A DNA stretch of 64,000 nucleotides from the NCBI GenBank assembly GCA_902729315.2, contig LR746268.1, positions 3,527,501 through 3,591,500 on the forward strand, given 5' to 3'. The translations under genes were made by a program, and so were the position numbers. The notes under the pieces are model-generated. The model was not told the DNA's origin, did no database searches, and saw nothing but the letters and a program-made list of their open reading frames with translations. Below, piece by piece: positions 46,400 through 60,978 of this stretch. Source of the stretch: Spirodela intermedia. Taxonomy: Eukaryota; Streptophyta; Magnoliopsida; Alismatales; Araceae. Numbering within the stretch: the stretch's first letter is position 1; each line of letters starts with the position of its first letter.

Positions 46400-49300
46400 A
46401 ATTTAGTGAATGCATATTATCCATTATCAGGATACAAAATGTTGAAATTTGGTACTAATTAAGTTTTTAGTAATTATAGATGTATATAGTGTGCAAATTA
46501 GTTTGTTCTCTAAATTTTCCTTGATGAAGTTTGGATTAGTATCAATATGCTTCATTCAGTCATGTTGAACTAGATTGTACACTATGTTAATTGTTGACAT
46601 GTTGTCATAGTAGAATCTCATCAGAATATATCTCTCGATCTTTAAATCTTTTAATATAATCTTCACCCATAATAATTCACATTAATCTGAAGTCATAGGT
46701 AAGAATTACATTTTTACATGTCATCTTGATATAATATTTTACTTACTTCATCATGTTAAAAACACTAAGATTTAATAACTCAAAGTATGCCTTTTATCTA
46801 CAATAGATGTTTCATAATCATCATCAATATAGACCTTAAGTATCAATCATCCATTCCTCTTGAATAAAATATATTTTCCTGATGTTTTGTTGAGATAATA
46901 TAACATTTCATGAGTTGCATGTAGATGTACTTGTCTTGAATTATGTACAATGTGCCTAATCTTACTTGTTATATATGTTTTAGCTAGTTGTGTATGAAGT
47001 AAATAAATCAATCTTCCAGCCAATCTATTGATAGATTTCTCTATCTATATAGAACACCCTTCTCTACTTTCCCAAGTTTAAGATTTGAAGCTATCCAAAT
47101 GCTTGCAAATTTACATGTAATTTTGTCTATTTCCTTCAAAATTCTACAATATACTTTTTTTTGGCAAATAAAAATTATTTAACATTCTTTCATTTTCTTT
47201 ATTTTTAGTCACAATTATGTCATCATGATATAGTATGGTATCGTGACTCTCTTTGAAGATCAGTAGTTAATAAACATTATGATCCCCTTGACTTTGTCGA
47301 TATCCTATTGTAATCATAGTTGTCATAAATCTACTAAAGAAATCTGAAGGTGATTGTTTAAGTTCGTACAAGACTTTATTTGATTTACACATCATATTGT
47401 TAACCAAATTCTTTCTAATCCTGGTGGAACTTTCATATAAATTTTGTCTTCTAATTTTTCATGCAAAAAATATGTTTCAACATAAATCTTCAATATATTT
47501 ATCATAATTAATTAACATTAAAATCAAAATTATGATATGATTCATTTTTGTTGTATGAGAAATCGTTTCAGAATAATAAACCTCATACATAAGCTTGAGT
47601 AAATAGTTTAGCAAGTACTTAAGTCTTGTATCTCTCTATGGATCCATATACTTGATATTTTATTATATAGACCTATTCATAGTTGACATCATTCTTTTAT
47701 GTTGGTAGCCTTGGTTATTCCCACATTTCATTCTTCTGTGAATCATTTGTATCTTTATTTATAACTCACTGCCTCATTATATCTTGTGACAAGGCCATGT
47801 AGGGATGATAGCTATGTTTAAACTAACAAGAAAGATAGGTAGTTGCCAATTTTTATTTCTCACCTGTTATTTAGTTTTAGTATCTAAGGTTCCTGAACTT
47901 TCATAAATCTTGGACATTCCTCTTCTTCCTTTAATAGACTTTGCCAAATCTCTCAATTTTTGAAGTTAGAACTAGGAGCTGAGTTAGATAATTGTTCAAT
48001 AGCAAAAGTAGACATAAGTGACAGTGTAGATAATGAAATGGGAGGCAAGAAATGACCTCTATCTTCATAAGTTAGATTCTCCTGTTAAAAATAAGGTGAG
48101 CAAAAGTAAGATTCATGTTCATAGAAAGTGATCATTTGAAATGAAGGTCACTTTTTAAAGAAAGATATTAGCATTCATAGTCCTTTTTAGTTTGAGAATA
48201 ACAAATTAAAAGGCATTTAAATGCTATGAGGTCCAATTTATCTTTATCGTAATTATGAACATAAACAAATACTGCACACCTAATATCTTAGATAAGATTA
48301 ATTTTTAGTGAGACATTAGGATAGAAAGATGATAGTGTTTCAATTAGGCTCTAGAATCCTAAGACTCTAGTGTTAGATGATTTATGAGGTGAATAGCTAT
48401 TAAAGTAACCCTTTCCAAAAACTATTTAACTTTTGAAGAACGTAATCAAAGATCTCCTTCTTAGAAGGATATCTCTGATTACCTCTAAAAGATAACTTTT
48501 TTTTTCTTTCAGTTATGATATTTTATTTTGGTGTGTTAATAAGGGAGGATTAATGTAGTATCCCTTCCTTTTGGAAATAAGAGGTTAACTTTGATTGAAA
48601 TAATTCATAACATTATCTAAGTTGACTCTTTAAATATTGACTCAAAATTAATTTTTAATGAGGGAACAAAATTTGAACAATGAGTTTCTACTAACCTTGG
48701 ATTAATATTTGAACAAAAAAAATCAATGTGGCATGTCCACAATCACCAATGAAGATAAAAAAATCATCTAGCATTAGAAATGCTCAAAATTAATAAGGGA
48801 TCCTAAATATGAATATGAATATGAAAGAAAGGAGTAAAATTATTTGAGTTAATTTTTAAAAAATAATATATTCTGAATTAATAAATTTACCGAAGTCATA
48901 CTGAAAGTAAACAACATTTAAACTTCAAAACAAAGATGGAAAAAACGTTTTGACAATTTTAAAGGAAGAAGGGCCAAGTCTATAATGATGAAGTCAAATC
49001 TTTCCAAAGTCAATGAGTGGGATTTAAATGACTAGTTGCGCTCTCCTTTTGCAATGTGTGATTGGCTTAGTGCCACAAAGTAGTAGAATTAATTTGTCTC
49101 CAGAATGTCCAATATTCCTCTTTGATTCTGTTGTCATAAAAGACACAAAAGTTATGATATAACAATACACTTTACAATGTAGATCTATAACAAGTTTACT
49201 AATAGACACTAGATTTGTGTCAATTTTGAAACATGAAGAATATTTTTTAAAGATGAAAGGAGTAAGGTGAACATTCACTACACCTACTATAGTTATTAAA

Positions 49301-50953
49301 TATCCCATAGTCATGGTTGTTTTATTACTATCAGAATAAGAAGAATATGTAAAAAAATTGTGAAGAATTAGTCGTGTTCAGTAGTTATTTAATTCATAAT
49401 CCAAGAAACAGAAAGTAGAAACTCACTTAAATATAGCTTAAATGTTCTAAATAGTATGAGGCTAGAAATGATTGCACCCTTCTGAACCTTGTTTTGGATG
49501 AGCTGATTTTACTCTGATGATGTTTTTTCACCATAAAAGATAACAATGATATGAGTATTGACTGCTACAGGGCTGCCCTTCCTTTTGACCCGACTCTTGA
49601 TTTTGGGGTTTACCATGAAGTTTCAACAACTCTCACAAGTGTGGTATGACTTTTTGTAATAAATATACCATACAGTATCCTTATGGTCATGAGTTTGACT
49701 CTTTGAGTGTCTAATGGAGGTTGGAGTAACTTTAGCTTTCTCCATATTTATAGCTAAATTACTAATACCTCTAGCTTCAAATATTGTGTCATCCCTGCCT
49801 TGAGTCTTTGGCTCCCTTCAACCCTAACCAGTGCCACTAATTGAAAAATGTTAATCTTTCTCAACCATTGATCTAAGCTCTCGCTTGATCAAATTCAAGG
49901 TTGAGCTCAGCCAGAAATTTAGCCTGTAACCTAAAATCTTCAAGTTTAACTCTTATCTTCAGGATATTTCATATTAATTTTTATAGTGGCCCATGGAAAC
50001 AAACGAACCAGTTACATTTTTCATATGCTCTTTTCTTATCGATTGGACTAACAAAAAATAGAGTTCTTTTTGTATCACTTCACCTACCTTGTTTTGATCA
50101 TATTCATATCATAGAATCTTCAATTGACTTGCATACTCTATTACAATCTTGTTTCTCTATGTCATTTTCATCATCTTCATCTTCAATTCATACACTTGCA
50201 TTGCATCTCTAGCTCTTGAGAAAGTATGATGGATATTGTCCTATATATCTTCAACTATAGCTAAGAACATACATGTATTGCAGATTTCTTGTACCATATC
50301 ACTCCATACTCACACTATAATTCTAGAGTCTTCTTCATCCCATATCTAAAAATAGGAATCTCTTAACCTGAGCCCTATGCCTAAGAGGTGACTCATTTTT
50401 CCTCTGTTTTTCGATATGGCTGTGATCAACAAAGGCCAATTGAGAAAGTTGTGCTCATCCAATCTGCATAACTGTTGAATTATGACCCTTGGAATCCTTA
50501 CGATTCAAGAGTACGAATTTTCACAGATATATTTGAGTAAGTAAAAATATATTATATTCTTAAGGAGGGCAGAAAAATCGGTTTTTGATAGAATCAATTT
50601 ATAGCTGACAGCTCTAGTTGCTCACACGCGCCTCTAATGCACAAGAAGAGAGGAAGAGATGCACAAATCAGTTGTTCGTGTCACTACATCAGGAAATGCG
50701 ACCCGACGGCCAATAAGAAAGTAAGGTTTGAGGACCACAGAGAAAAAGAGTCAAAGTAAATGAGAAGAATGCTCCAACCACATCTCTTCTTCTTGTTGAC
50801 GGAAGCGTCTTCTGATAGAGACGTCTCAAGACAGTAGAGATTAGAAAACGACGAGACCAAAACCCTGATCTCCATCGAAAAGGTAGGAAATAAGACACTT
50901 TTAGCATTAACTAAACTAGTACAAGGATTGAACTGGACAGGTCCGGTTCAACA
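46400..50953 (-). mobile_element. Decayed, near full-length Ty1/copia retrotransposon
   Basis: On the minus strand, copia domains appear in the right order with many stops and shifts. A gag start (LDEHNFLNW) lies near 50,470-50,400 with MFLAIVEDI further on. A zinc-knuckle remnant (YYKKSHHTCESC) is near 49,650. A protease/pre-integrase segment with NLVSISKLVIDLHCK lies in the frame 49,314-49,024. Reverse transcriptase pieces (GSIERYKTQVLAK...TQAY, then YMKVPPG) are at about 47,640-47,430. The RNase H region includes RLAGRLIYLLHTQ (about 47,030) and QHD-MKHIDTNPNFIK (about 46,570-46,510). A 5' LTR-like segment with TATA (CTATAAATTG) runs from about 50,520 to 50,953, starting TGTTGAACCGG on the minus strand. 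It is inactive, judged from the stops. Confidence 0.8.
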
Positions 50954-51526
50954 CTTTAGTAATAAAGAAAATATTATACTTAAGGAAAAAAAAAGGAAAA
51001 ATACAACTTATTCTGAAATTTCTCTCAAAACGTTTCTGCCATAACCCTCATGATAAGCTCTTCCTCTCAAGATCTGTCATATATCCTACCTTGGTATATT
51101 AGAGGTTAACTACAGAAGCATCATACCAGAGGGATGGGTGGGTAGGCTATAACAGAACATCAGATCTACAATCGGCAAATAGAAATCTATTAGCTGGCTT
51201 GTTGACCTTGGATAGATAGTACAAGTTTTTGTATATATCATTTTGCCGAGCACTGGGTTTTACATTAAGATAAAATTCCCGTCAGAATTGATCTTGCAGC
51301 ATCTTCAGAGATGCTCAAATCCCTGGGACAACAGTTCCTGTTCATTCCGAATCAGAATCAGTTGACAAAATCTGGCGGGCATCTGCTGGCTCTGCCTGCA
51401 TGGCTGCTGCATAGTGTCTTCTCACCATGGTGTCATCTTCATCCTGGAGAAATTGGTGAGCAAGTTACTGGGCTTGCATGCATTTCAAAAAGGATCCAGA
51501 AGAGATGGGAGCTGAGATACCATATA

Positions 51527-54500
51527 TTAGGGACAAATTTTCACCTCTGTCTGCCGAGTTCCCGCACCATTCCGCAGCCAAATGGTGCTGAATGAGATGC
51601 ACGCTCCCAGCATGAAGAGAGGGCCAAGCCTGGGATCTGCCGTGTGACTGTACACGTTTTGAATGATGTCCTGTAATTTCGTTTTCAGCCTCCAGCCTCT
51701 CGAAATCGTGTGCCAGGCATTCGGCCATGTTGGATCATTGTCTTCTGGGACAAGCTCAGGAGTCCTCGCCCTCTGGAACAGGAGGAAAATCAGTGGTGAA
51801 CACGGCCCGATAGGCTTCTCCTTTGAGGAAAGATGCCCACGGTTCAAGACTACATAGCTGTGTGTGATAAATGGGGATGTTAAAAAATGAGCACATCCTG
51901 ATCATTTTGTAAGGTACAGTGATGTCATAGAGTATTGTTTTTATGTACTGAGGCCCCCTTCAAAAGGTGCATTGGCTAGTTCTTGCCCATCGTACACCAG
52001 AACAACACCCAAATAGCTTTTTTCAAAACCCAATTTGATTTCATTAGGAATATCAGGATTATCTTGAAGGGTAAGTCACGTTATATTGTATCATCACTGG
52101 CTAATCTTACTTTCAGATGTGAGGGGTCAGCAGAAAGATAAGCTCATCAATAACGCGCTTAATAATTAACACAATTGAATCAGACTCAATGTGACCGATG
52201 GCCATGATTCATCCACTTATTTTTTTCAGGTCTTCTTACTCGGCAAATTTATGAATGCCTATTGAAAATGCTTATCCCAATTACCGATTGATAAAGGGTT
52301 GACTGAAATGATTAGTCGTCCAACAAGAGGGGCATCCAAATTATGACTGGTTGAACCAAAAAGGACTATATAATAATACGAAACTCTTTAAAGAAGAAGG
52401 CTTAATTTGTACTAAAACGTGAAATGTGAAATGTGAAATATAAAATGCCACTTACAAAGTAAGGAAGATTCCTGTTGTCTCCATCATCTATTATCTGCGA
52501 GATCCACTTGATAACCTACAAGTCAGAGAGAGAGAAAGCGAAGTTGAAACAAATTGCATAAGAAAACAAAAAAAAACTCAACCATACATATTTAAATACT
52601 AGATTCTTTCTTAGAAAAGAAAAAGAGAGAAAATAACTGTAAAACAGTAAAACAGCGCCCCAAAGAAAATAAAATATCTAGTGCCCCAAAGAAAACAACT
52701 GTAAAACAGCCTTATCTTCGGCAAGTGACAAGATTCCAACCACAGATTCAAAACCTAACGAAAACAAAGGTTGAATGCCTTCGTTTTACTAGAGATTTTT
52801 CTTAATAGTTCTGTGCGAAAGCTGTTCCCATGCAAAAACATCCAATCTCAGACAACATGGTCATGGGTGGGGCAGGTGCAGCAGCTCACATGTGCTTGAC
52901 AAACATTGATAAGTTTAGGTCGGGATAGAGAAAGTTGACTACTCCATCTTAATCACATAAATACCAATCATCATGCAGGACCTCTGGAAAATATAGACTG
53001 CATTCTAGTGTCATTTTGCATAACATGGAGTAAATATGATGAAGGCATTTTTCATACAATGATATGTTCTCGTCAATTTTAAGCTTCACTTCCTCATTTG
53101 TGGCCGTCACTACAATATAACTAGGTTACAACACTCATGGTCAATTATTTGTATTTCTGCTTGAGCATATCAAAATATCAAAGAAATAAATATCATCGTA
53201 GTCCTGTAAATGAATGAAACTAATATGACAAGAATTTATCAGCCAATACACTTCTATCATATGTTTAAGAGAAAAACCAAACTAAAATTTCTATACCTCA
53301 TAAAGGTTGTCTGAACCATTATATCTTGCCACGAGCTGTGATGCCAGGTTCACATCCTCATCTTCGAATCTGTTCCAGATGCTCTTCACCTTCTTCGTCG
53401 GCTTTAGACTATTTTCTGTCGAATTTCTTCTATACCGAACAATAAATAGCTTAGGTACATCAATGGGATCTCCATGCCTTCTGGGTCCACATGTTTCATA
53501 ACTGTTTTCTAAATAAAGGTAGAAGAAACAGTATTTCTGCAGAGAAATGTGGCACTAGTGCGTGAGATGGGAACATGGCAATGCTATGATTTACATTTAA
53601 GATATCTCATGATCAAATAATACTCGTAAGAAGATGGTGATTTATTTCAATAACATGATAGCTCAATGATCAGTGACTGGCGACAGTACTTTTTAGGGGT
53701 GAATATAAAAATAAATCCAATGCAGAACTCCATTTCGACAGTTCTTGTCTTGTCCACAGGAAAGTAACAGCAAAACCCAACAGAAGAATTAACATGATAA
53801 AATAAGTATTCCAATATAGTGACTACTACACTAGACATAATTGGTTTTTACCAGATCATAATAAGATTGCATCAACCTTGTAGGAAGTAGTCAAGAACTT
53901 CCACAAGTGTATCGATAACCAATTGAACTAGCAATTGTGTGTATCCCTAATTACGAAATCTACAAATAAGTGACGCATATAAATCACAATTTGTAAAGGC
54001 TAAAGAGAGTAACTGGAATATTGGTTAAATACCCTGAGTGGCTATGAGTAGTTAATGCTATTTTAATATTTCAGACGCCCTTCTTTATTGCTAGACCAGC
54101 TTATTTCTGAATACTGAAATAACAGCTTTTGGTTTCAGTATAACATGTGCATCTGGCAATGAATGTGCTTTCCCATCCTATCAGAATTATGCAGCAGCCA
54201 GAAAGTATGACATGGGAGGTAAGCAGGCACTAAAATTTAAGAATCAAAGATGCAAGAGAGCAACTCAACGAAAAAATTGAATATGACAATCGACAACTTT
54301 TTATTCATTTGAGAATTGCCAGAAGACATTTGGGAAAAGATAACCAAGCTTATAACAACTTTGATATCTTCCTCGATCACACTATCAAACCGTAACTGGA
54401 GTTTTTCATGGTTGTACCTCATTTTCCAAAGCTCTTTCAACAAGTCCAGGACATAGTTTCATTAAGAAATGTAGATGCTCTTGTCAGATCTGGTCACGCC

Positions 54501-57500
54501 AGAAGTATCTTAAACAACTCATACCTTTAATTTTAAATTCCTTGGGAGCTACTGATGAATTCGGATATTATGTCGAATGGTAGACAAAGATCACTCTGGA
54601 GCAACATTACCTCCAGCAGGAAGAAAACTCATCGTCACTACTAGAGGACTGACAGAAGGAGAACTAGCTTTGAATGGCGAAAAGAAAACCTGCTCGAAAT
54701 GATAGGATAACACGCCTTTAAATGGTAGAAAGATAATATGCCTCAAATGGCACATGAAAATGAAGCGCTAGAGGAACAAAGCTGCTCTAGTAGCATGTTT
54801 TCCAATAGGCATAGAGAGAATGACCTCTGTCACGGAGTACAGAGGGGAGAACAGTGAACAACCGTCTCAAGATTCATCCACCTCTAACACCCATTACCCA
54901 TTATATAGGGAGAAACCCTACACAACTTTCCAAAATACCCTTAGTCTTTTACAGTATTTCCTTATGACTTAGAACTTCCAACACCAATATTTTGGTGTGA
55001 CATTGGTGCAGACCTCAATTGCTCTATCTCGTGATCATGGAAAACATATTTCTAGACAACTCTACGGTTTCCTCATTGTTTCAAGCTACAAGATGATCCC
55101 CAATGTATCTCTCATTGTTTCAAATCATGGATTGCCTGAACTTTGTTTCTAGAATTTACTGCTCAATGGATATCCAAACAAAGATGTGGGTTATTCCTAC
55201 GTGCCTGAATGGTAATCATTATTTCCTTTGGGAATTTACATTGTGATGCTGTATTATGGGTGAATAGTAATAGTGGAAATCTGAGGTGGATAGGAATATA
55301 TAAGGTAGTCGAATTTCTCCTTCAACTCCTCACATACTTCATCAATGGTATCCTGGTTTAAAAGAGGTTTTATGGGGATACATCGATGGTTAAGAAAAAA
55401 ACCTAATAGTACGCAAGAGAGTGAATTGAGAATATAGATGAAAGATATGTTTTACTTATCAGCTGGATTGTTTGTACAGTACTGGTTTTATTTCAGCATG
55501 TATTCGACTGTCACTGATATATGGAGCCTTCTGAAACATCTGCAATATAAGGATCTAACAATTTATAATATTGATAAGCAAGGTAGGACAAACATAGATC
55601 CTAAGAATGATAAAATAGTTTCGAATCCTCCATTGCAAGCTGAAACTAAATTGCATATGAGCAATAAAAACTAGGATCGTTTTATTACCATTAGGCAAAA
55701 ATACTCGAGAATGCACAAAACGAATTTTATATCCTCATGCACACTTCTTGTTCTTTAAACATTTTAAAAGAGCCTTTCTTGTTAGTTTAAACACCATTGC
55801 CATCCTGTTGGTGTTTAATAAGGAATGAACAAGTTATGACGTGATGATAGAGGTGTTAGAGAATAACAAAACTTGCGAGTTAGTAAGGTTGCCAGCAGAA
55901 GAGACCCATTGGTTGTAAATGGTTCTATACAGTGAAATAGAGAGATACAAGGCTAGGCTGATTATCAAGAGATAAACTCAAACCAATGGAATTGTTTATG
56001 TAGAGACGTTTACTTCAATTGCAAAGATGAATACTATTAGAATCATATTGTTATTAATAAGTAATTATGACCGGGAATTGCAGCAGTTACACTAAAAATG
56101 CATTTTTGCACAGTGACTAGATGAAGAAATTTAAATGGAGGTCCACTAGGTTATGAGAATAATTTGGCTGCTCACAAAGTCTTTTCCCCTTCTCTACTCA
56201 TAAGAATTGTATGGAATCAGTCAATCACCTTGGGAATGGCTTGGTAAATTTGCGGGAGTTATGATTGTAATGGGGTACAAACAAAGTCAAGGGGATCACA
56301 TGTTGTTCATCAAACACGCATCCTCAAGGAAAGTTTAGTACTTTTGGTCTATGTTGATGGCATATCAATAATCGGAAAGTAGGGCAAAAAGAGACAGTAC
56401 CTGAGACAGTGTTTGGCTGTGTTTGAAATTAAAGTATTAAGGAAACTAAATTATTTTCTTAGGATTGAATTAGCTCACTCTTGGCAGGACATTCTCATTT
56501 CCTAGAAAATGTATGTTACAGATCTTCATAGAGAAACAGAAAAGACCACATGCAAACCAGCAAGTACTCCAATAGATCCGAATCGTAGACTAGGAAAGAC
56601 AGATGAAGATGTGGCAGCAGATAGTAAGATATATCTTACTAATTATGATTAGTCAGCTCATGCAGAGTCCAAAGGAAATACATTTGCTGGCAACTCACCG
56701 AGTGCTGAAGTATCTCAAAGGGACACCGGGAAAAGAGATTCTGTTCAAGAGAAACACAAGATTGGTATTTGAGGCATACAAAGATACTGACTATGAAGGA
56801 CCAATAGTTGATAGAACATCAACCTTAGAATATTACACCTTTCTTAGTGGTAATCTCATGATAGGGAGAAGTAAGAAATAAATGTGGTAGCATAGTCTAG
56901 TGCAGAGGCTGAATTCCAAGGAATGCCACAAGGTTTGAGTGAGCTACTTTGGTTGAAGATCATCTTAGAAGACTGAAGATTAAATGGGGTTAGCCCAATG
57001 AGATTCAATTGTGATAAAAATCTGCAATTAGTGTAGCTCACAACCCAGTACAACATGATTGAAGAAAACACATCGAGATTGACAGACATCAAACTTAGAG
57101 AGTGGATTAACTTGTACACCTTATGCATCTATACATCACCAACTTGAGGATGTATTTACTAAGGGATTAAGTACAATATTTTTGAGTACAATATCTAAGT
57201 TGGGAATGGAAAAGGCCTATTCACCAACTTGAAGGAAAGTGTGGGAAAAACATATAGTTAGGAATTAGTTTCTATCGGTTAGTTTCCTAGTTTGTTAGTT
57301 TTTGAGTTTGTTAGATTCCCAGTCTGTTAGTTCTATAGTTGGGTAAGTTTCCCTAATCTAGGTAGTTTCCTTTCTTGTGTCTATGGTAAATATATATAAC
57401 TAGAAATTGTACTATTATTTGAGTAGCAGAAGAGATTTTTCCTGACTGTTTACCCTTATATGGTTTATGTTAGATATCATATAGACATAATGTTTCGTGT

Positions 57501-60500
57501 CCAGCTGTTGCATTGTGATCATGAGCAATTGATGCTAATGTATGCCACTCATGAGAAATTTATATGATATCTAAAAGGTCGAATCACATCAGTAAGGCAT
57601 TTTTTGTGAAAACTTCTGCAACATGTAGTTTTCTCCCTTTCTGAACTACTTACAGTAATATTGCTTGGAATAAGTGAAAGCATTCGAAAACTAACCAAAA
57701 AGCATAATGGGTTGATACAAGCCTATTTAAGGATGCCAAAGAAATCAGAATATGGGTATACAGATAGGATCCTAACTCCACAAGAAAGAGCTAGGTATCC
57801 TCAAGCCAAACCAAGCAAAAGAAAAATGCAACAAGGCAACTTACACTTTGTGTTTCACCATCAAGCCATGCAAAAGTCAAACGACTTTCTTTTAGTGCAT
57901 TAGCTGCCGATAATGGAAATTGAAGGGCATTCTCGTGGGCAAAATCAGGTTCAGTATCATTCATTAATATCTTTCTGACACTGCGGAGGGTCTATGGAAA
58001 TGTCAGAGGCACACATATAATAAACTATGAAAGAGAAAGGTTAAAAAATGTAACTGAACAAGAATCCACCAATAATATCTAATATAACAATAATACAAAA
58101 GATCAATTGAATCCAAAGCATCATAGAAGTTTCTTACCTCACGCATAATATTCAATTGGAAACTTGGCCTTCCAGCAACAACTACACAATACCAGGCCAA
58201 AGTACTGTTACCAGCGCGAGAATGGCCCATAGCATCACATCCAAGCTCCATAGATGTTATGCTTCGTAACTGGGGAAGATCTGCATGGTAAACAACGAAT
58301 TGCTTTTGGAGGCCCATAAATAACTTCTTATGATTATGTAGCTGGACGTGATGCATAACTCCAAAAAGAATTGTGTTAATTTTTTTTTTTCCACATTTTG
58401 GCAAATACTACTCTAATCGTTGCATCAATATGAGTTTGTCTTTGGGCTGAGTAAAAATGACAGAACCTAAAAAAGTACAATGTCAAAAGACGTGATAAAA
58501 TAATCTCACATTAGTTGGCAAGATAGAAATCATGTGATTAAACAAAATTGACCCCAAAGCAGTCATTGTGAATTTATTTTGAGTTGACTGAACCAATATT
58601 GAAAGAAAAACCTAAATGACAGATATCAATTTTGCATCCTCCATGATGGTCCTAATCATAGATGAAAAAGTATCTAGCTTGCTTTGATAAAAAAAAAATA
58701 GCTTCCTCTTATCTCAGTATCCTCTTCCAAATTAGTTATCAATGCAAGTGGAGAATCATCAGCACACCTTCATTGTACAAGGAGAAATACCTTGGTTACT
58801 AAAGCCTAACAACTAAAAGATCAGAAATAGATTAGAGTTTTTCATTCAGACTCACCAGAAGATAAAGGGTATGCACGTACAATAAACAGATATCCTATCC
58901 TATTGTTATTTATAGTGAAGGAAAGAGTATGCCACAAGAATTATGGTACAATTTCAAGCGGAAACCATAGGACTAGAAGATGACAAAGTGTTAAGGTGTT
59001 GGAATACATTTATATAAATGCATTCTCAAGGAGTTTGAAAACTGTAAACAAATAAAATTGTACAAATGATAACAAAGTGTTGAAGGAAGTGTCTTCTTAT
59101 TCACAAAAAACCAAAGCAATCAGTGCTTAATTCTACTAGGTGATTGATATTCAGATGGTACTAAAGTGGAGGACCCGTGCAGCGTGAGAGAAAGGAGAAG
59201 TGATTAATATCAATCCACGCAAATCGTTATGAATTCCGATCAAACAAGCCATTACACAGAAAATCAACATGAAATGAAAGTCATCCATTTTCCAGGGACT
59301 ATGTGCAAATACCTGCATAAATAGCCAAAAGGCCTCGAATTAAAACTTGAAACCTAAGATAAACATTTCAAGGACTACAACCGTAGTTTAAAATTTATGA
59401 AGGGTCTTATCCATTATGGACCGCTAATTACGAAAGTTAGCTCACAAAACTAAGAAAAGGAACAGGGAATGTAGTACTAGTTTATCACAATCAAATGGAG
59501 AAAGTATTATTACCTTGATGCTTGTTCTCCTCCATGATATTCGCAAACCAAGATCTATGGAATGACCCTAAAATTTTGACATAAATGCAAATTAAACTCT
59601 AAAAGTCATAAAATGAAACAATGAAAACGAAATGAGCATGGAGCGTACCATGATAAACCATAGGTTTTACACCTGGGTCTTTTAGAACAACAATAGCAGG
59701 TGCTGACTCCACTTCAAGCCTGGCAATAAGATAAGAGATAAATGAAAATGTTGTTACCAACACATGCAAGCAGATCAGCCATAAACATTTGTTAAAAGGA
59801 GTCAATATAGTCTTGTTAGATATGTCAAGTGTATGTATATACCACGGTAATGTACCATTCCCAGCTGTTCCACGTTTCCCAATCCAACTTTACAGACCAT
59901 CAATGGTATCAACCAGAAACAGTTGCAGGATCGGTGCACCAAGATACACCATACACATCTTATCAAACTGGAAACGAGTTTAAGGATCACAGAGTTGAAC
60001 AACTTTTTTTGACTAATAGTAAACCTGATGTCATCCTCACTGGGGGTCCCTAAGGGATCTGGTGTCAGGAATAGATCAGCTCATTTTTCGTTCTTCCTTT
60101 CTTCCTTCATTCCCCCCTCTCTCTCATCTCTTCATAGACAATTATCTGTCTGTAAAACTCATCACATGCTTACTCCCCTCTGTTGAAAGCAGACACCAAA
60201 ATTCGCATAATTCTCCTTTTTCGTCAAGAACCTGTTCTGCTATTGAAGCTATGGATATGTCAACCTACCAACTGATCTCATCCAACTTTTGACAAGACCA
60301 CCTTTAAAAACTTGTCAAATACTTAAACAAAAGTTCAGATTATGATGTGACAAAAAAGGTGTCCTTCATTTGGGACGAATTCCCAAGCAAAAAAGAATAT
60401 GAGCTAGCCAACGCTCGTTTCTATTAAAATTAGACGAATTCTGGAATATGAATTTTCTTTTTCTTGCATCTAGATAATGCATATAGCTTGAATAACAAGC

Positions 60501-60946
60501 AAGCAGGTATTACCATTAGTCAATTAAGATGCATTATTTTAAGAACCAGAAACTTTTCAAAACAGAATGCTGGTGCTAACACATAGTCTTAAGACACATA
60601 GTCATGAAGCACTAGGTGTTAAGGTTTCCAAGTAAAAAGATTCAATGCTGAACTTTCATAAAATTTCCAACATTATAAGAAAAAATCCCTTGCAATCATA
60701 ACATAAATGGTTTAATAAAAACATTGTTTGAAAAACATCATTCTCATCAAGCAAATGGTAAGAGGATAAATCTACAGTAAAACCCAATAAATCTGTGTAG
60801 ACAGCATACATGTTCCACCACATGGAAGATTCTTCTTCTTTCCACAGGACAAATGCAAAAGCAGCATAAGCCGAATAATCTTTGGCAGTTTGGCGCAAAG
60901 AAGGAGCAGCACGTTCTCCCGTTTTTGAGAAGAAGATGATTTTATT
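51527..60946 (-). CDS. TMS1: ERdj3A/TMS1-type DnaJ-thioredoxin-fold chaperone, C-terminal part, 8 exons
   Basis: Homologue of Arabidopsis ERdj3A (THERMOSENSITIVE MALE STERILE 1), an ER J-protein partner of BiP needed for pollen tubes under heat. Exons in the window: 60946-60810, 59719-59649, 59567-59514, 58280-58138, 57991-57845, 53536-53297, 52515-52456, 51772-51527. They join in frame to 1098 bases, the last 365 residues. Visible stretches are FFSKTGERAAPSLRQTAKDY, LEVESAPAIVVLKDPGVKP, DLPQLRSITSMELGCDAMGH, SRLTFAWLDGE, KYCFFYLYLENSYETCGPRR, RARTPELVPEDNDP and a C-terminal membrane-type segment LGPLFMLGACISFSTIWLR. The J domain and first half were not found up to 64,000 and should lie beyond the edge. 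Several introns are long and carry retrotransposons. The terminal 13 or so residues after the hydrophobic segment are variable. Confidence 0.88.
55160..57440 (+). mobile_element. Decayed Ty1/copia 3' half with 3' LTR, in a TMS1 intron
   Basis: Lies antisense to TMS1 within the intron 53,537-57,844. Readable pieces on the plus strand in order: a linker (SNPPLQAETKLHMSNKN, near 55,620-55,670), reverse transcriptase (IERYKARLIIKR, near 55,945; VMIVMGYKQSQGDHMLFIKHASSRKV, near 56,260-56,335), then RNase H in the frame 56,603-56,881 (HRVLKYLKGTPGKEILFKRN; DRTSTLEYYTFLSGNL) and SSAEAEFQGMPQG after it. A 3' LTR probably starts at 57,239 with tgtgggaaaaacat; its end is unclear. The 5' LTR, gag and most of integrase are not seen. 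Many stops show it is inactive. Confidence 0.8.
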
Positions 60947-60978
60947 CTGAAATATTCAACAACAGAATAAATGGTAAT

